This document shows positions 10,801 to 22,330 of a stretch of 64,000 bases of DNA, piece after piece; the first letter of the stretch is position 1, and each line of letters opens with the position of its first letter. The DNA is from Galerina marginata (lineage: Eukaryota > Basidiomycota > Agaricomycetes > Agaricales > Galerinaceae). The stretch is from positions 62,001 to 126,000 of the forward strand of contig JAECYW010000023.1 of the NCBI GenBank assembly GCA_023014335.1. The letters run 5' to 3'. A model generated the notes under the pieces. It worked only from the letters and a program-made list of their open reading frames with translations, was not told where the DNA came from and did not search any database. A program made the position numbers and the translations under genes.

Positions 10801-13323
10801 CAAACGGGAAAGCCACAGAATTCGCGGATCCCCCACCACCACCACCGTCGATTACCGACGCCGACGATGACAGCACATCTTCATTCTCTGAGACCTCCAG
10901 AAGTCCAAGAGAACCCGCAGATGCGGATGGTGCAGCAAGAGCTTCAACAGGCACGACCACGCGCACACTCGCAAAAGGTGTAGGCTCGTCAGCTTTCGTC
11001 GGCGAATTTGGTGCTGCGGCATTGGCATTGGTATTGATGTCCGAGAGAGCGGGAGCGGGTTCGGTGTGTGGGTTTGGGTTTGGATTTGCCGAATGTCCTT
11101 CCGGCTCAGGAGCAGCGCCTGCAACCACACACTCGGAAGGAGTCGGGTCTGCAGCTCTTGTGGTTGGTGTTGAAGTGCGCGGAGTCGAGGGTTCTGGACC
11201 ATCGTGGGCTTGAGCGTGAGACCGATCGAGGGTTGCAGTTGGTACGAGAGACGGAGGATCCGTTTCGCCCTCATGTGTTTCTGGTACACCAGCGTCGACA
11301 GGGTGCTTCTCGACAGCCGATTCGGTTGTAGGCAAGGCAGATATCGTTATCGTTGTTGCGTCTCCATTAGACACACCTGCTTCTCCTCGAGATACCGCCA
11401 ACTCTGAAGCATCATAGTCCTTCACCCCAAATGACGTAGTCCCCTCCTCCCTCCCGCCCTCCCCTTGCTCCCCCATCTCCCTCCCCTCCGCTCTCCCCAG
11501 AGCCAAAACCAACTCCCCCTCCGCCCTCACCCTTCTCTCCATCTCCCCCCTCAGCTCATCCACCAACCCATCCACACCATCCCGCACCAACACCCCCCGC
11601 GCCTTCGCCCCCGACAAAGTCAGCGCGCTCTCCTCATCCGCCAGACCATCGTCCAGTCCCTCCAACAGTGCGCGGGCGTGTTGGGTCAGATCTAGGACAG
11701 CGGCTAAGCACGTCTCGCGGTCCTCATCCCCACCCACCCCCGCCGCAGCCGGACCCCCAGCCCCATGCAACCGCCCAACAACCTCCTCCCCCCTCCTCAC
11801 CCACCGCCTCAACCCCTCCACCACCCTCTCCTCCCTCCCCCCCATCCTAATCCTCATCCCCACCTCCCTCCTGCGCCCCCACGCCTCGCGCATGACTTCC
11901 CCCCCGAGCGCGTCCACCGCCTCGAGCAACCGCGCGTTTTGGTGCTCCAAAGAGCGGGTGCGGGAGGTGAGGAGGAGGTTTTGGGTGGTTAGGGTCTGCA
12001 GGGTGCTGGTGTGCCGCGTGCGCAGGGAGGAGAGGGTGAGGAGGAGGGTGTTTGTTTGGGATTGGGAGAATTGCCTGTGCGTAGGGTATGTTGAGTATAT
12101 GCGCATATACCGCATGAAATAAGAGGAGAAAAAACGTACATATACCGCGCAACCATCTTCGCAGCACTCCCATCCTCAGCTTGCATCCTGTCCACCTCCG
12201 CCCGCGCCCTTCCAAGCTCAACTTGCACACCCGCCCCCGCCTTCCGCTCCGCCTCCAGCTCGGCTCGGCACACTTCCAGCTCAGCTTCCGCCTTACTCAG
12301 CTTCCGAAGCAGCGCCTCTTCCTTTTCCCTAAACTCCACGGTCTTCTCCTCGAGCGCTTTCAGTGTTTCGCTCTCTCCCAACCCGCCCACCAAATCTTCC
12401 AGCTTCCTCTTCCTCTTCCCCCCCTCCTCCTCAACCTCCCCAAGCACAAACGACCCCCGCCCCCTTCCCTCCATCGCCCTAACCATCTCCGCATACGCCC
12501 TCACCACCCCCTCCTCCCTCCCCAATCTCCCCTCCAACTCCCTTTTCTCCTCCTCCAACTCCCTCACCCGCCCCAACGCGTCTTCCTCCCTCCCCCGGAT
12601 CTTCGCTCCTAGCGCATACGCGGCTTGAGCGGATGCAGAGGCGCGGAGGAGGGAGGCTTGGGTGGTTGAGAGGGTGGTTTGGAGGGATAGGGAGGTGGAG
12701 GAGGAGAGGGAGAGTTTGTGGGAGAGGCGGCGGAGGGAGAGGGTTAGTTCTTGGATTTGGGTGTCTGTGTTCGTGTTTGGGCTCGGGGTCGTGTTCGTGC
12801 TCGTGCCCAATAACGAGGAGGAGGAGGAGGGGAGAGAGGATAGAGGATACGCCCTCAACACCCTCACCTCCCCCTTCAACACCTCATTCTCCCTCTCGAG
12901 CACCTGCGCGCGCTCATGCGTCCGCGCGGAGTCGAGAGCGTGGTGTTGCAGTTTGAGAGAGGCGGCGTGGGCTTCGTCCTATGTAATGTAGACACAGGGT
13001 GTTTGGGTTGGGGTTGTGAGCGTGGGCGTGAGCGTAGTTGTGGTTGTGGTCGTGATTGGGTCGGAAGCGTATGCAGGAGGCAGTATGCAGTATGCAGAAC
13101 ATGAGGTGCAGAGTGCAGAGTGCAGAGTGCAGAGTGCAGAGGTGGACGTGAACATGGAAAGAAAGCATAATCGACAATCAAAAATCAACAATCAATCAAC
13201 AAACGAACAAGAAGGAAGAGGAGGGAAACAACGATAACCTACCTGGAACCGCGCGACGGACGCGCGTAGACTCTGCAGCTCCAGCGCAAGCGGGTGTAGG
13301 TCTCGCGGGGGGTTTGAGTCCAT
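7865..13323 (-). CDS. Large coiled-coil, low-complexity protein
   Basis: Three exons, 13323-13243, 12978-12146 and 12074-7865, join in frame into 1,707 residues starting MDSNPPRDLHPLALELQSL. Residues ~20-420 are coiled-coil (ALDSARTHERAQVLEREN, LEEEKRELEGRLGREE, LRKLSKAEAELEVCRAEL). The middle ~800 residues are Ser/Thr/Ala/Pro-rich low complexity. A more ordered C-terminal block contains IPPEILHAALSRLDDY, VELQITAFVRGTD and a helix KLGDVQNDIAVLKRAV, followed by Gly/Ser-rich sequence. I do not recognise a named family; a scaffold or cytoskeletal linker is possible but unproven. GC is clearly above that of the surroundings and the opposite strand carries many shadow ORFs. A decayed copy lies at 32430-33972 on the other strand, and it keeps the intron positions. 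Confidence 0.75.
13106..13142. repeat. GTGCAGA microsatellite in intron 1
   Basis: About five tandem copies of the 7-mer GTGCAGA inside the first intron (13242-12979) of the coiled-coil gene; a related TATGCAG duplication lies directly before it. Confidence 0.85.
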
Positions 13324-13689
13324 CTTGGGCTTTAGCGTTGTCCTTCAAGCTTCAAGCTTGTCCTCGTCCTCGTCCTCGTCCTTTTGTAAGCCAGAGTTAG
13401 AGTACGAGTCTGCGTGTCCGCGTCCGTGTCCCTGTCCGTGTCCTCGTCCAGGTCTTGATAACTATCCGCGAGCGGGTTACACTGGCAGTGCAAAACGTGC
13501 ACGGCTTGAATCCTATCCAACTCTTATCCGTACGCGTCGCCGAAGAGCCTGAGAGTCTAATGCCTAATGCCTTCTGCCTTCCGGCGTCAGGCAGCACTGC
13601 TAGGAGCCGAAAGCTGAAATCTTAAATCTGAAATCCAAGCCAGTCGTCGTGAACGACGAAGACGATGAGCTACGTGTAACCCAAGTGTA
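13324..13689. repeat. Upstream region with TCCTCG-type simple repeats
   Basis: Promoter side of the coiled-coil gene. Contains a duplicated CTTCAAG, a run of TCCTCG units around 13360-13383 and a degenerate CGTGTCC run around 13411-13450. No gene seen. Confidence 0.6.
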
Positions 13690-14885
13690 ACCTCGGGAGT
13701 CGGGAGCACGACCGGTATTTGGTTCTGGTGTTAGGAACAAACACCCGCTTTAATTCCGGTCTCGCCGGTCCCGATCGTCGCTGAACTTGCGCTGAACTTG
13801 ACTTGCGCTGAAGTTTGAACCCACCCATCCACTGCTGCCAGTGTGCATGCATGAACGACGGCTTCTACTGAACTCTGGGCGATACATCCCTCGGCTGAAG
13901 CAGAAGAGGTAAGTGAAGGTACCTCGTTTGGCACACATTTCAAGTTCTTTCTCGTAACGTTTACTCCGACAGAAGTCCTCGATGACGAATACAAACTTGA
14001 AGTGAACCGGTATAATGACATATTTATTAAAAAATCCACCAAAAAAGCTTGGAACATCCCACCGTCCGTGCAAGTAACTCCTGCTGGCCAGTTCGACCCA
14101 TTCTGAATCAGAGCCGTAAGAGCCGTCGAAAAAAAAAAAAAAAAGATTACCACCCGGCACCTGCTGGGCCAAGATGATAAATCAACGCCATCCCGCTTAT
14201 CCTCATCTCTGGCTTAGGCTACTGTTCAAGCTCTCGTAGCTCGATACTAAACAGTGCGATCCTCCGAAACCACAGCGGAACTTGAAACGGTACGTCCAAT
14301 TTCAAACAAGTCGATCCTCGCAAAAATTAAATATACAAGCCCAGAACAGAGAATCGATCCCAATTCCCTACCCATCTCTACCCTACCGCGGAGACGTGCC
14401 CTTTTTTTCTTCCGGATCCCGAACCGTTTTACAGTTAACCCCTGCAGATTCTTTGTAGGTAGGGACATCGTAGGCCGAAATCGGCTTACATTATATGAAC
14501 TGCATAATTTACCACACCTCGTACAAACGAGTCCGAGACTCCGAGTCCAAGATGGAGGTTACCGAATTGGATCAGCAACAGCAGCAGTCGCATACCATTG
14601 TGTAGAGGAGGTCTCCACAGGTCAGCTGGAATTAGGACGAGTCGGGAATGGCTGCGCTGTCAATCGGAGCAACCAAGGTCACCGAATGTGGCCAGAACCA
14701 CCTTTTCATAACCCATGTCGCGTTTTTCACCAACAACGCATCTGCTACCACAGCCATCGTCAATCCAAAACCTTGGGATTCCAGTGTTCATACTTCCGCT
14801 GGAGACGGTGGTTCTGGTGGGTACGAAGCGAAGCCTGATCGACGGTTCCACCGCGCCCGTTGTTGAGTTCTGAACTTCTGCGCCC
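13690..14885. repeat. Unidentified ~1.2-kb repeat, copy A
   Basis: Closely similar over its length to 16291-17525, both beginning CTCGGGAGTCGGG, with small indels. No intact shared ORF survives in both copies: minus-strand ORFs in A (14172-13731, 14887-14660) have shifted counterparts in B (16708-16448, 17457-17149). It has no terminal inverted repeat or LTR that I could find. It may be a decayed gene or an unclassified mobile element; the function is unknown. Confidence 0.7.
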
Positions 14886-16290
14886 ATCGAAGCCGTCTAT
14901 CGTATAGATCAATAAAGAAGTTTAAAATAGATCTTTTATATCAAGGGAGTGGCTCCATACCATCCAACTCGCGTTTTTTTATATCTGTGAATTTCCATGC
15001 TGGAACAGGATAAGACGCCGAGGAGTATTTTTGGGTCTTGGAGTCGATCAAAATTCTGCGAGCAGTGTTGGCTTCGCCTGGTGAAAAAAAAGTATCAAGT
15101 CTATTTCTGATCTGGTAAGTGAGGATGTGGTTCCCACTTGACTTGATCCATCAACCATCCAAGATGGGAACATTACTGGAAATGATACAGAGCTATGCGC
15201 AGCATTTCTCACGAATCAAAAGAATCCGTTTTATGCAATGCAGACCAGGATATCGGGATGGCGAGAAACATTTAATTCAGACGTTGTGCAGGTGCCATTC
15301 CGCATATCTGTCTTCCACTTCCCATCATCTCAACTAACTATCATGTCGGAGATTAAGGTCATAACGCTCGATTCACCAACTGGTTAGTCCTTGATGCTCC
15401 TACACCAAATATATTGCTCATCCTCTTGTGGCGCTAATAGATGAACAACTGGGCAAAATGGTAGAGATGAATATTGCCGCTTTTGACGATGGTTCAGGTT
15501 ACTTTTTAAAGGTTATGCGTGTACTGACATGAAAATCTATCAAGCGCCGATGATCAACGCTATGACCGGAGGTATTCCCGAGCTCAAAGCAGAATTCCTT
15601 CGATTATTGCTACGCGCAGCCGCTCTGGAAGGGAAGATATTTGCTTGCCAAGAGGAAGCATCGGGAGAAATTCTTTCCCATGCGATCTGTTTCGGACCTG
15701 GCACAGACCTCTTTGGAAGGTCGGAAAATTGCTACTAAATTTTGATATCTCCCATACTTAGAACTCTCTCTCTCTCAGTGAGGCGCAGCGTGCGCTTGGA
15801 GCAGAAGATTTCTTCAATAAACTTCCAAAAGAAACGACAAAGTGGCTGAACGATGTGGTATGTGGAAAAATGCAGACTTCTGAATATCACTTACAGTCCT
15901 AGAATCGTCCAATGAGCAAAAAGTTCCTAGATGAGACGATCGGAGCGAAAAAGGTGTGAGATTAAAACTTATTTATTCCGTTTCATCTGTGGAATATCGT
16001 CGATTCAAGCGAACCGATAATTGGTGGATTGATCTCATGACAACGCTTGAAAGTGAGCGAGGGAAAGGGTACGGGTCTGCCATTATAAAAGAAATTTGTA
16101 ACAAGGTAATTAGAAGTCACTCCAAAAGCCATGTCACTGACCGTCTCTCATGTAGGCAAAGAACGGTCAAAAGATAGTAGCTTTAAATGCGACCCTGGAC
16201 ATCAACGTAGGCCAAAAATTACTCAGGACAGCCAGGGGATTAATTCATCGTGTGTATACAGGTTTCTTTTTATCACGCATTGGGGTTCAG
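13690..16290 (+). repeat. Tandem unit A: repeat plus truncated GNAT gene
   Basis: The repeat plus downstream GNAT gene recur in the same order and orientation at 16291-19826. Between repeat and gene, matching stretches (for example the segments near 15020-15060 and 17670-17720) show that the spacer is homologous too; unit B has about 0.8 kb (roughly 17740-18540) that is missing from unit A. Confidence 0.75.
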
Positions 16291-16399
16291 CCCTCGGGAG
16301 TCGGGTAGTACGACCGGTATTTGGTTCTGGGGTGAGGAACAAACACCCGCTTTAAATTCCGGTCTCGCCGGTCCCGAACTTGCGCTGAACTTGCGCTGA
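15343..16399 (+). pseudogene. GNAT acetyltransferase, copy A, C-terminus lost
   Basis: The exons parallel copy B one to one: MSEIKVITLDSPT, then DEQLGKMVEMNIAAFDD, then PMINAMTGGIPELKAEF through ICFGPGTDLFG, then SEAQRALGAEDFFNKLP, NRPMSKKFLDETIG, TDNWWIDLMTTLESERGKGYG, and KIVALNATLDIN. The acetyl-CoA loop RGKGYGSA (R-x-x-G-x-G) is present. The last exon starts VSFYHALGF as in copy B, but at about 16289 it runs into the second 1.2-kb repeat and reads foreign sequence to a stop at 16397-16399. The last ~30 residues of the fold (the FDVIGTADRPSPFG region) are therefore missing. Intron 2 would need a poor GTTCAG donor. A truncated protein could be made but probably misfolds; I call it a pseudogene. 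Confidence 0.75.
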
Positions 16400-17525
16400 A
16401 GTTGAAGCTGAAGTTTGAACCACCCATCCACTGCTGCCAGTTTGCATTCACCAACGACGGCTTCTGCTGGACTCTGGGCGATACGTCCCTCGGCTGAAGC
16501 TGAAGAGGGAAGTGGAGGTAAGTGAGGATAGTTTGGCACACATTTCAAGTTCTTTCTCGTAACGTTTACTCCGACACTGAGAACTTTTTGAAGTCCTCGA
16601 TGACGAATTTAAAGTGAACCGGTATATGAAATAAGAAACCCACCAAAAAAGCTTGGAACGTCCCACCGTCCGACGTCCGTGTAAGTAATTCCTGCTGGCC
16701 AGTTCCACCCATTCTGAATCAGAGCCGTAAGAGCCGTCGAAAGAAAAAAATTACCACTGGCACTTGCTAGGCGCTTGATGATAAATTAACGCCATCCTGC
16801 TTATCCTCATCTCTGGCTTAGGCTACTATTCAAGCTCTCATAGCTCGATACTAAACAGTGCAATCCTCCGAAACCACGGCAGAACTTCAAACGGTACGTT
16901 CAAACAAGTTCAAGTTGATCCTCGCAAAAATTAAATATACAAGCCCAGAACAGAGAATCGATCCCGAGGAGACGTACCCTTTGTTTCTTCCGGATCCCGA
17001 ACCGTTTTACAGTTGACCCCTGCAATTTTTTTGTAGGTATAGGTAGGGACATCGTAGGCCGAAATCGGCTTACATTACATGAACAACATAATTTTAATTA
17101 CCACACCGCATACAGACGAGTCCGGGTCCAAGATGGATTTTTACCGAGTTAGATCAGCAGCAGTCGCATACCATTATGATTGTGTAGAGGAGGTCTCCAC
17201 AAGTCAGCTGTAATTAGACGGACATGCAGAAGTGTACGATGCCGAAATGGCTGCACTGTCAATCGGAGGGACCAGGGCTGCCGAATACGTCCAGAACCAC
17301 CTTTTTTTTTCATAACCCATGTCGCGTTTTGCACCGAAAACGCATCTGCTACCACAGCCATCGTCAATCCAAAACCTTGGGATTCCAATGTCCTATTTAT
17401 TAACCACCATATGTTCCATACTTCCGCAGGAGACGGAGGATCTGGTGGGCACGACACAATTAAAAGCCAGATCGACGGTTCCTGGTTCCACCGCGCCCAT
17501 TGTTGAGTTCTGAGCTTCTCTGCCG
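16291..17525. repeat. Unidentified ~1.2-kb repeat, copy B
   Basis: Second copy of the repeat at 13690-14885. Its left edge is fused directly to the truncated last exon of GNAT copy A, which places the junction at about 16289-16291. By eye the divergence from copy A is substitutions plus indels, so the duplication is not recent. Confidence 0.7.
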
Positions 17526-18792
17526 ATTGTGAGTTCTGCTCTTCGATCCCCGTTGTGATGTTTGATTATCTGAACCCGTCGTGAATTCTTTTCTCGTTGG
17601 ATCTGTCTACCGTATGGATCGAGAACGAAGTTTAAGTTTAAGATAGGTCTTTCATATCCCGTTACGGGAGAAGATTGCCAAGGAGTGTTTTTGGCTCTTG
17701 TAATTAATCAAACTCTGCGAGGAGTGCCAGCTCCCTGATAATCAACCCCGCGTTACTTCGGCTGGCATCAGATGTATGCGGGCGGACTGTGTATTTTTCC
17801 TCATCATTTAAGCGCCTGTCGACGCTTGAATTCCCCGACAGGAAAGTCCGGATAAGAAATGAAAGACCAATAGTACGACACCAAAGTATCTCAAGTTATA
17901 AAGTCTGTAGGGTTTCATCTCGTTGAACTGCTGACAGCTGATACGATTTGATGGAGAAATCCTCCTCGACATCCAGGAATTTCGAGGAAGGCTCAAGAGT
18001 AATGATAAGACATATGAACAAATGCACGCCGTTTGTCGACCTAATACGCTGCAAATGTGGATAACCTCGATCAGCGTGAGATGGAGAACAGGACCTGTGG
18101 GGACTCGAAGACAGAACAATTTTAGTACAGGTCACATTGCGACGCCTTTAACGGAACTGTCGGTTTGATAATGCGCAACTTTACTTCGATCACGGAATTA
18201 AGTCAAATATCCTATGTGGCTGTAAATAGTGTTTCTGGACACGGGCTTAAGGTTCGGTTGAACATTCCTACCGATCATTGGCCCTCTAAATCGAACCGAC
18301 TCCTCCTGAGTAACCTCTCGTGACATTGACTAGAACTATATAGAAATCCAAGTTTGTCCTTCATGCAGTACCTGACCGCTACATCACATCTCGATGTTAG
18401 ATTCACTGACAAGGATGGATGGATGGCTATTTATATGTTGACACTGTAGCTTACCAGAGAAGGTTAAAAATATCAACGACCTCGAGGTATTTTCACAGGA
18501 AATTGTCCGCGAGAATACTATGGCCGCATCTTGGAATGATAGAGATAAAGAGAGATTTATCAAGTCTATTTCTGATTGGGGAATGTGGTTCCCACTTGAC
18601 TCCATTCATCAACCATCCAAGATTGAACGTCTCTGGAAATGATACAGAGCTGTGCGCAGCATTTCTCACAAACCAAATGAATCCACTTCATGCAAACCGG
18701 CAACCAGGATGGCGAGAACATTTTATTCAGACGTTGTGCAACTGCCATTCCGCACATCTGTCTTCTGCTTCCCCTCATCTAAAATGACCATC
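17526..18792. other. Spacer upstream of GNAT copy B
   Basis: Partly homologous to 14890-15342 (17560-17740 and 18540-18792). The central ~0.8 kb has no counterpart in unit A and no recognised gene. Confidence 0.55.
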
Positions 18793-19826
18793 ATGTCCCG
18801 GATCAAGGTCATAACGCTCGATTCACCCACTGGTTGGTCCTTGATGTCGCCTCACAGAATTTTTTGCTCATCCCCTTGGGGTGTTGATAGAGGAACAACT
18901 TGGTAAATTGGTAGAGATGAATATTGCCGCTTTTGACGATGGTTGAAGTCACTCTCTTAAATTTATCCGTGGGCTAACATGAGATCTATCAAGAGCCGAT
19001 GATTAACGCTATGACCGGAGGTATTCCCGAGTTCAAAGTAGATTTCTTTCGATTATTGCTACGTGCAGCCGCTCTGGAGGGGAAGATATTTACTTGCCAA
19101 GAGGAAGAATCAGGAGAAATTCTTTCCCATGCGATCTGTTTCGGACCTGGCACAGATTTCCTTGGAAGGTCGGCGAATTTTTACTAGATTTAATATGTCT
19201 CGTGGCTTAGAAATTTCTCAGTGAGGCGCAGCGTGCTCTTGGAGCAGAAGATTTTTTTAATAAACTTCCAAAAGAAACGACAAAGTGGTTGAACGAGGTG
19301 GTATGTGGAATAATGCAGCTTTCTGAATATCACTCACAGTCCTAGAATCGTCCAATGAGCAAAAAGTTCATAGCTGAGACGATCGGAGCAAAAAAGGTGT
19401 GAAATGGAAACTCTTATTTTTTGTTTCGTCTCTGGAATATTCAAGCAATATTGTTGATTCAAGAAAACGGATAACTGGTGGATTGATCTCATGACAACCC
19501 TGGAAAGTGAGCGAGGTAAAGGGTATGGGTCAGCCATCATAAAAGAAATTTGCAAAAAGGTAATTAAAATCACTCCAGAAGCCATGTCGTTGACCCCGGC
19601 CATATAGGCAAAGCAACGTCAAAGAATAGTAGCTTTGAATGCCACCCTGGAGGTCAACGTAGGCCACATATTACTCAGGTCGACCAGGTAATTTACCGGG
19701 TGTATACAGGTTGCTTTTTACCACGCATTGGGGTTTGACGTTATTGGCACTGCCGATAGGCCGTCGCCATTTGGAAGCTGGACCAACAATATGATGGTTT
19801 GGAATTCTTCTATGGACTCAGATTAA
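18793..19826 (+). CDS. GNAT family N-acetyltransferase, copy B
   Basis: Probably functional copy. Exons run MSRIKVITLDSPT / EEQLGKLVEMNIAAFDD / EPMINAMTGGIPEFKVDF to FGPGTDFLG / SEAQRALGAEDFFNKLP / NRPMSKKFIAETIGAKK / TDNWWIDLMTTLESERGKGYG / AKQRQRIVALNATLEVN / VAFYHALGFDVIGTADRPSP, ending SSMDSD at 19824-19826. The R-x-x-G-x-G acetyl-CoA loop is RGKGYG, and the FYHALGF strand-turn after it is the usual fungal GNAT C-terminal motif. The small-molecule or protein substrate cannot be read from sequence. The second intron uses a non-canonical-looking GTTGAA donor, shared in position with copy A. A second in-frame ATG lies nine bases upstream (18784). Confidence 0.75.
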
Positions 19827-21127
19827 TAGGAAAGTACACCGCTCGAAATTCTGATATAAGCCGTGTGGTGAAAATTGAACGAATTTCCCATAAAATTTCC
19901 ACGTTTGTTATATTTAACTTGAATGGCATATAAAGCATGTGGCGAACCCATACCTTGCGTCACTTTTTAATTGAAGAGGGGATTGAGAAGGAAACAAAAA
20001 ATCACGTTGAATGCTTCGTTGCCGATTTCCCGAATCATACGATTTCAGCGGTCAGAAAATTAGAAATTGAATGGTGGGTAGTACACCGGAAGGTGAAATC
20101 TTGCCGTTATCGCATCGTCGCAATGGTAGATCTCAAATATAAATCTGCATTGAGGTGGGACGAAGAACCTCTTCGTTGCGGCGTCCCACCTCAATGATCA
20201 ATCAAAACCATGCTTCATTTTTTGCATGCATCACGAGGCGGTCTTTGTGGTGTCAAAGAGGGTCGCGACTTGCTGGATCAACACGCGGACGGTGAGTTTT
20301 GCTCGCCAGGATGTGAAATAAGTTGGCGGCGGAATTAAACCTATTATGGCGCTTAGGACTTAGACTGAGCTGTTTCATTTGCTCAGCTTTGGAGAAAGGG
20401 CGGAGGGGGAGACGGCGGTAACATGCTGGTGTTATTAACAGATTGGTTGAGGTGCCTGCGTGAAGCATAAACCGAGGTGAGCATGCAATTTACGACAGAA
20501 CAAAACGAAGTGATACTAACCTTGTGCCTTAAAGCTGGGAGCGCCAACATCCATCTCACTCATCAAGGTGTTCATCACACGACTGGGCGTAGTCTTCATG
20601 CAGACTGGCTGGGCTACCGATAGGATCTATTACAAATCCAGGCTCGGAAGCTCGAATAATAGAACCAATCCTACTCGACTCGTAATTTCTGGTCGTGTAT
20701 TTTTACTGACAGGAGCTCGTGTGAATTGAATGGATGGTGCTTAAACAGCAAAGTCCTCCCACCTAAAGGGATGAATAGCGCCCAATAATCGTTGGCCCAA
20801 GAATAATCAGTCGATCCGCGGACAAGCTATCGATTTCAAGTTTCACATCAGTCGTTGGAAGGACTATCAACTCTTGTCTGGGCGATAGGGGTTCGTCCAA
20901 TCAAAACTGTTGTCCCAGAAAAGTGCTGTTCACACACAAATGCCGATCAGGCTGGACATCTTACATCGCCGATCTCTGACCCATAACTTCGAGGAAATAA
21001 CAGCAATACCGTCAATTGGCTTAAGTTTAACCCAATTCTCACAGGTAATTAATGAAAGACTGATTTGACCGTCGTTTATAAGTATAGCTGGTCTTTTGAA
21101 TCCATTTCGAAGGACGTGCCTGTAATC
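19827..21127. other. Intergenic, no recognised gene
   Basis: An 86-codon + ORF at 19937-20197 and minus ORFs at 20253-20468 and 20930-21205 have no recognisable domain. The strongest local structure is the inverted repeat at 20148-20196. Confidence 0.45.
20148..20196. repeat. Perfect 15-bp inverted repeat, 19-nt loop
   Basis: CATTGAGGTGGGACG at 20148-20162 is the exact reverse complement of 20182-20196. Transcribed, it would form a stable hairpin. It could be the end of a 3' UTR or a small transposon remnant; nothing decides. Confidence 0.8.
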
Positions 21128-22330
21128 ATGCCTGGCCTCAGTACAAACGAAGCTATATTTCTTGGGACTGTTCTTGAAGCGTTCTTCTATGGTATTATAT
21201 CTCACAACCCTTCTATATAACGCTACTTCTAATTCTTCCTTTTGTTAGGCGCATACTGCATTATATTTGCTCTGTATCTTAACATTCGGAAGAGATCTGA
21301 GAGCAGCCGCGTCATATTTCCGTTGTCGGCAATGTTTATGCTATGCACCTCCTATATTGTCCTTGACTTCACTCAACAATTCTTGACCGTAGTGAGTCGT
21401 ATTATTCTCTCTTTTGAGCCGTTGGATTGAATGGAATATGTTCTACAGTTTCGTGCGATGGACCGCAACACAGCGGCTGTGACTATAGGAATAAATATCA
21501 CTACAAGTGTGATATATACCTGTGTAGATACCATTTCTCAAGGTGTCCTGGTATGTACGGCAGTAGCAGAATATTTTCAGTTTCCTTATCCTTCCCTGAA
21601 GATTTATCGCTGTTGGATAATGTGGGACCAAAACCTGATGCTGGTGATCATCCCATCATTTTTGGCTTTCGCTTCATTCGGTTTGTCTAGTGTCCTGTCC
21701 AAACGCATTATTTTCCAGCTGATGCATCACAAAGTCACCTATATCACCGTCGTTGCTGAGTTGATAATTGCAGGCCTATACAACCCCACTCCCGTTTGGT
21801 TCTTCCCATTAGGCGTGGGATCATTCACTATCTCCCTTTTAGTAAATTCCATTGTCACCGGCCTCCTTGTCCTGAAGCTTGTTAGGGTGCATCGCGAGCT
21901 TGTGAATACCTCTCCTGATAGGCGGGGGATGCTCAATCTTCGCCCCCTAATTTCGATGTTAATCGAGTCGGGCATGTTTACGTTCATTTCGCAATTGATC
22001 TGGACTGTGCTTTTTGGCCTTCAAAACACAGGGTTCAATGTCGTTGCCAGTCCGATCACGATGGTATATGTGAGTCCCACATCGTTCTTTTTTAGCATTG
22101 TGGAATTCATTCTGAGTTTATTTCAGGGTATTACGCCAACCGTTATTGTTGTACGTATGGCGATGGGAACATCTTCTGAGCTGGCGAGTGGAAGTACCGT
22201 GAAGTTCGCCATGCGATCCAACACAACTTCATCGACCACAGCTACTAATGTGGACCAAATAACCAGCGGATCTCTACAAGGCACCAGCGACGGTCAGAGC
22301 ACCGATAAATTCCACATGGGGGCTTATTAG
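21128..22330 (+). CDS. Seven-TM Agaricomycete membrane protein, copy 1
   Basis: Five exons, 21128-21191, 21249-21391, 21449-21550, 21602-22069 and 22127-22330, give 326 residues. Hydrophobic segments recur at about residues 10-30, 45-65, 80-100, 112-135, 170-195, 215-235 and 255-275. The segments YCIIFALYLNIRKRSES, YRCWIMWDQN and the cytosolic-side LVRVHREL are shared with the paralogue at 24839-25957. It resembles orphan seven-TM proteins that are expanded in Agaricomycetes; I cannot attach a Pfam name, ligand or function. The tail is Ser/Thr-rich. The 3' part of exon 4 is longer than in the paralogue, which has an extra intron there, so one intron may be unrecognised here. Confidence 0.75.

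Noticed and set aside
7905..11850. Many long plus-strand ORFs opposite the coiled-coil gene
   Set aside because: They follow from the high GC and the codon pattern of the minus-strand gene; none has a domain and they are out of order as exons.
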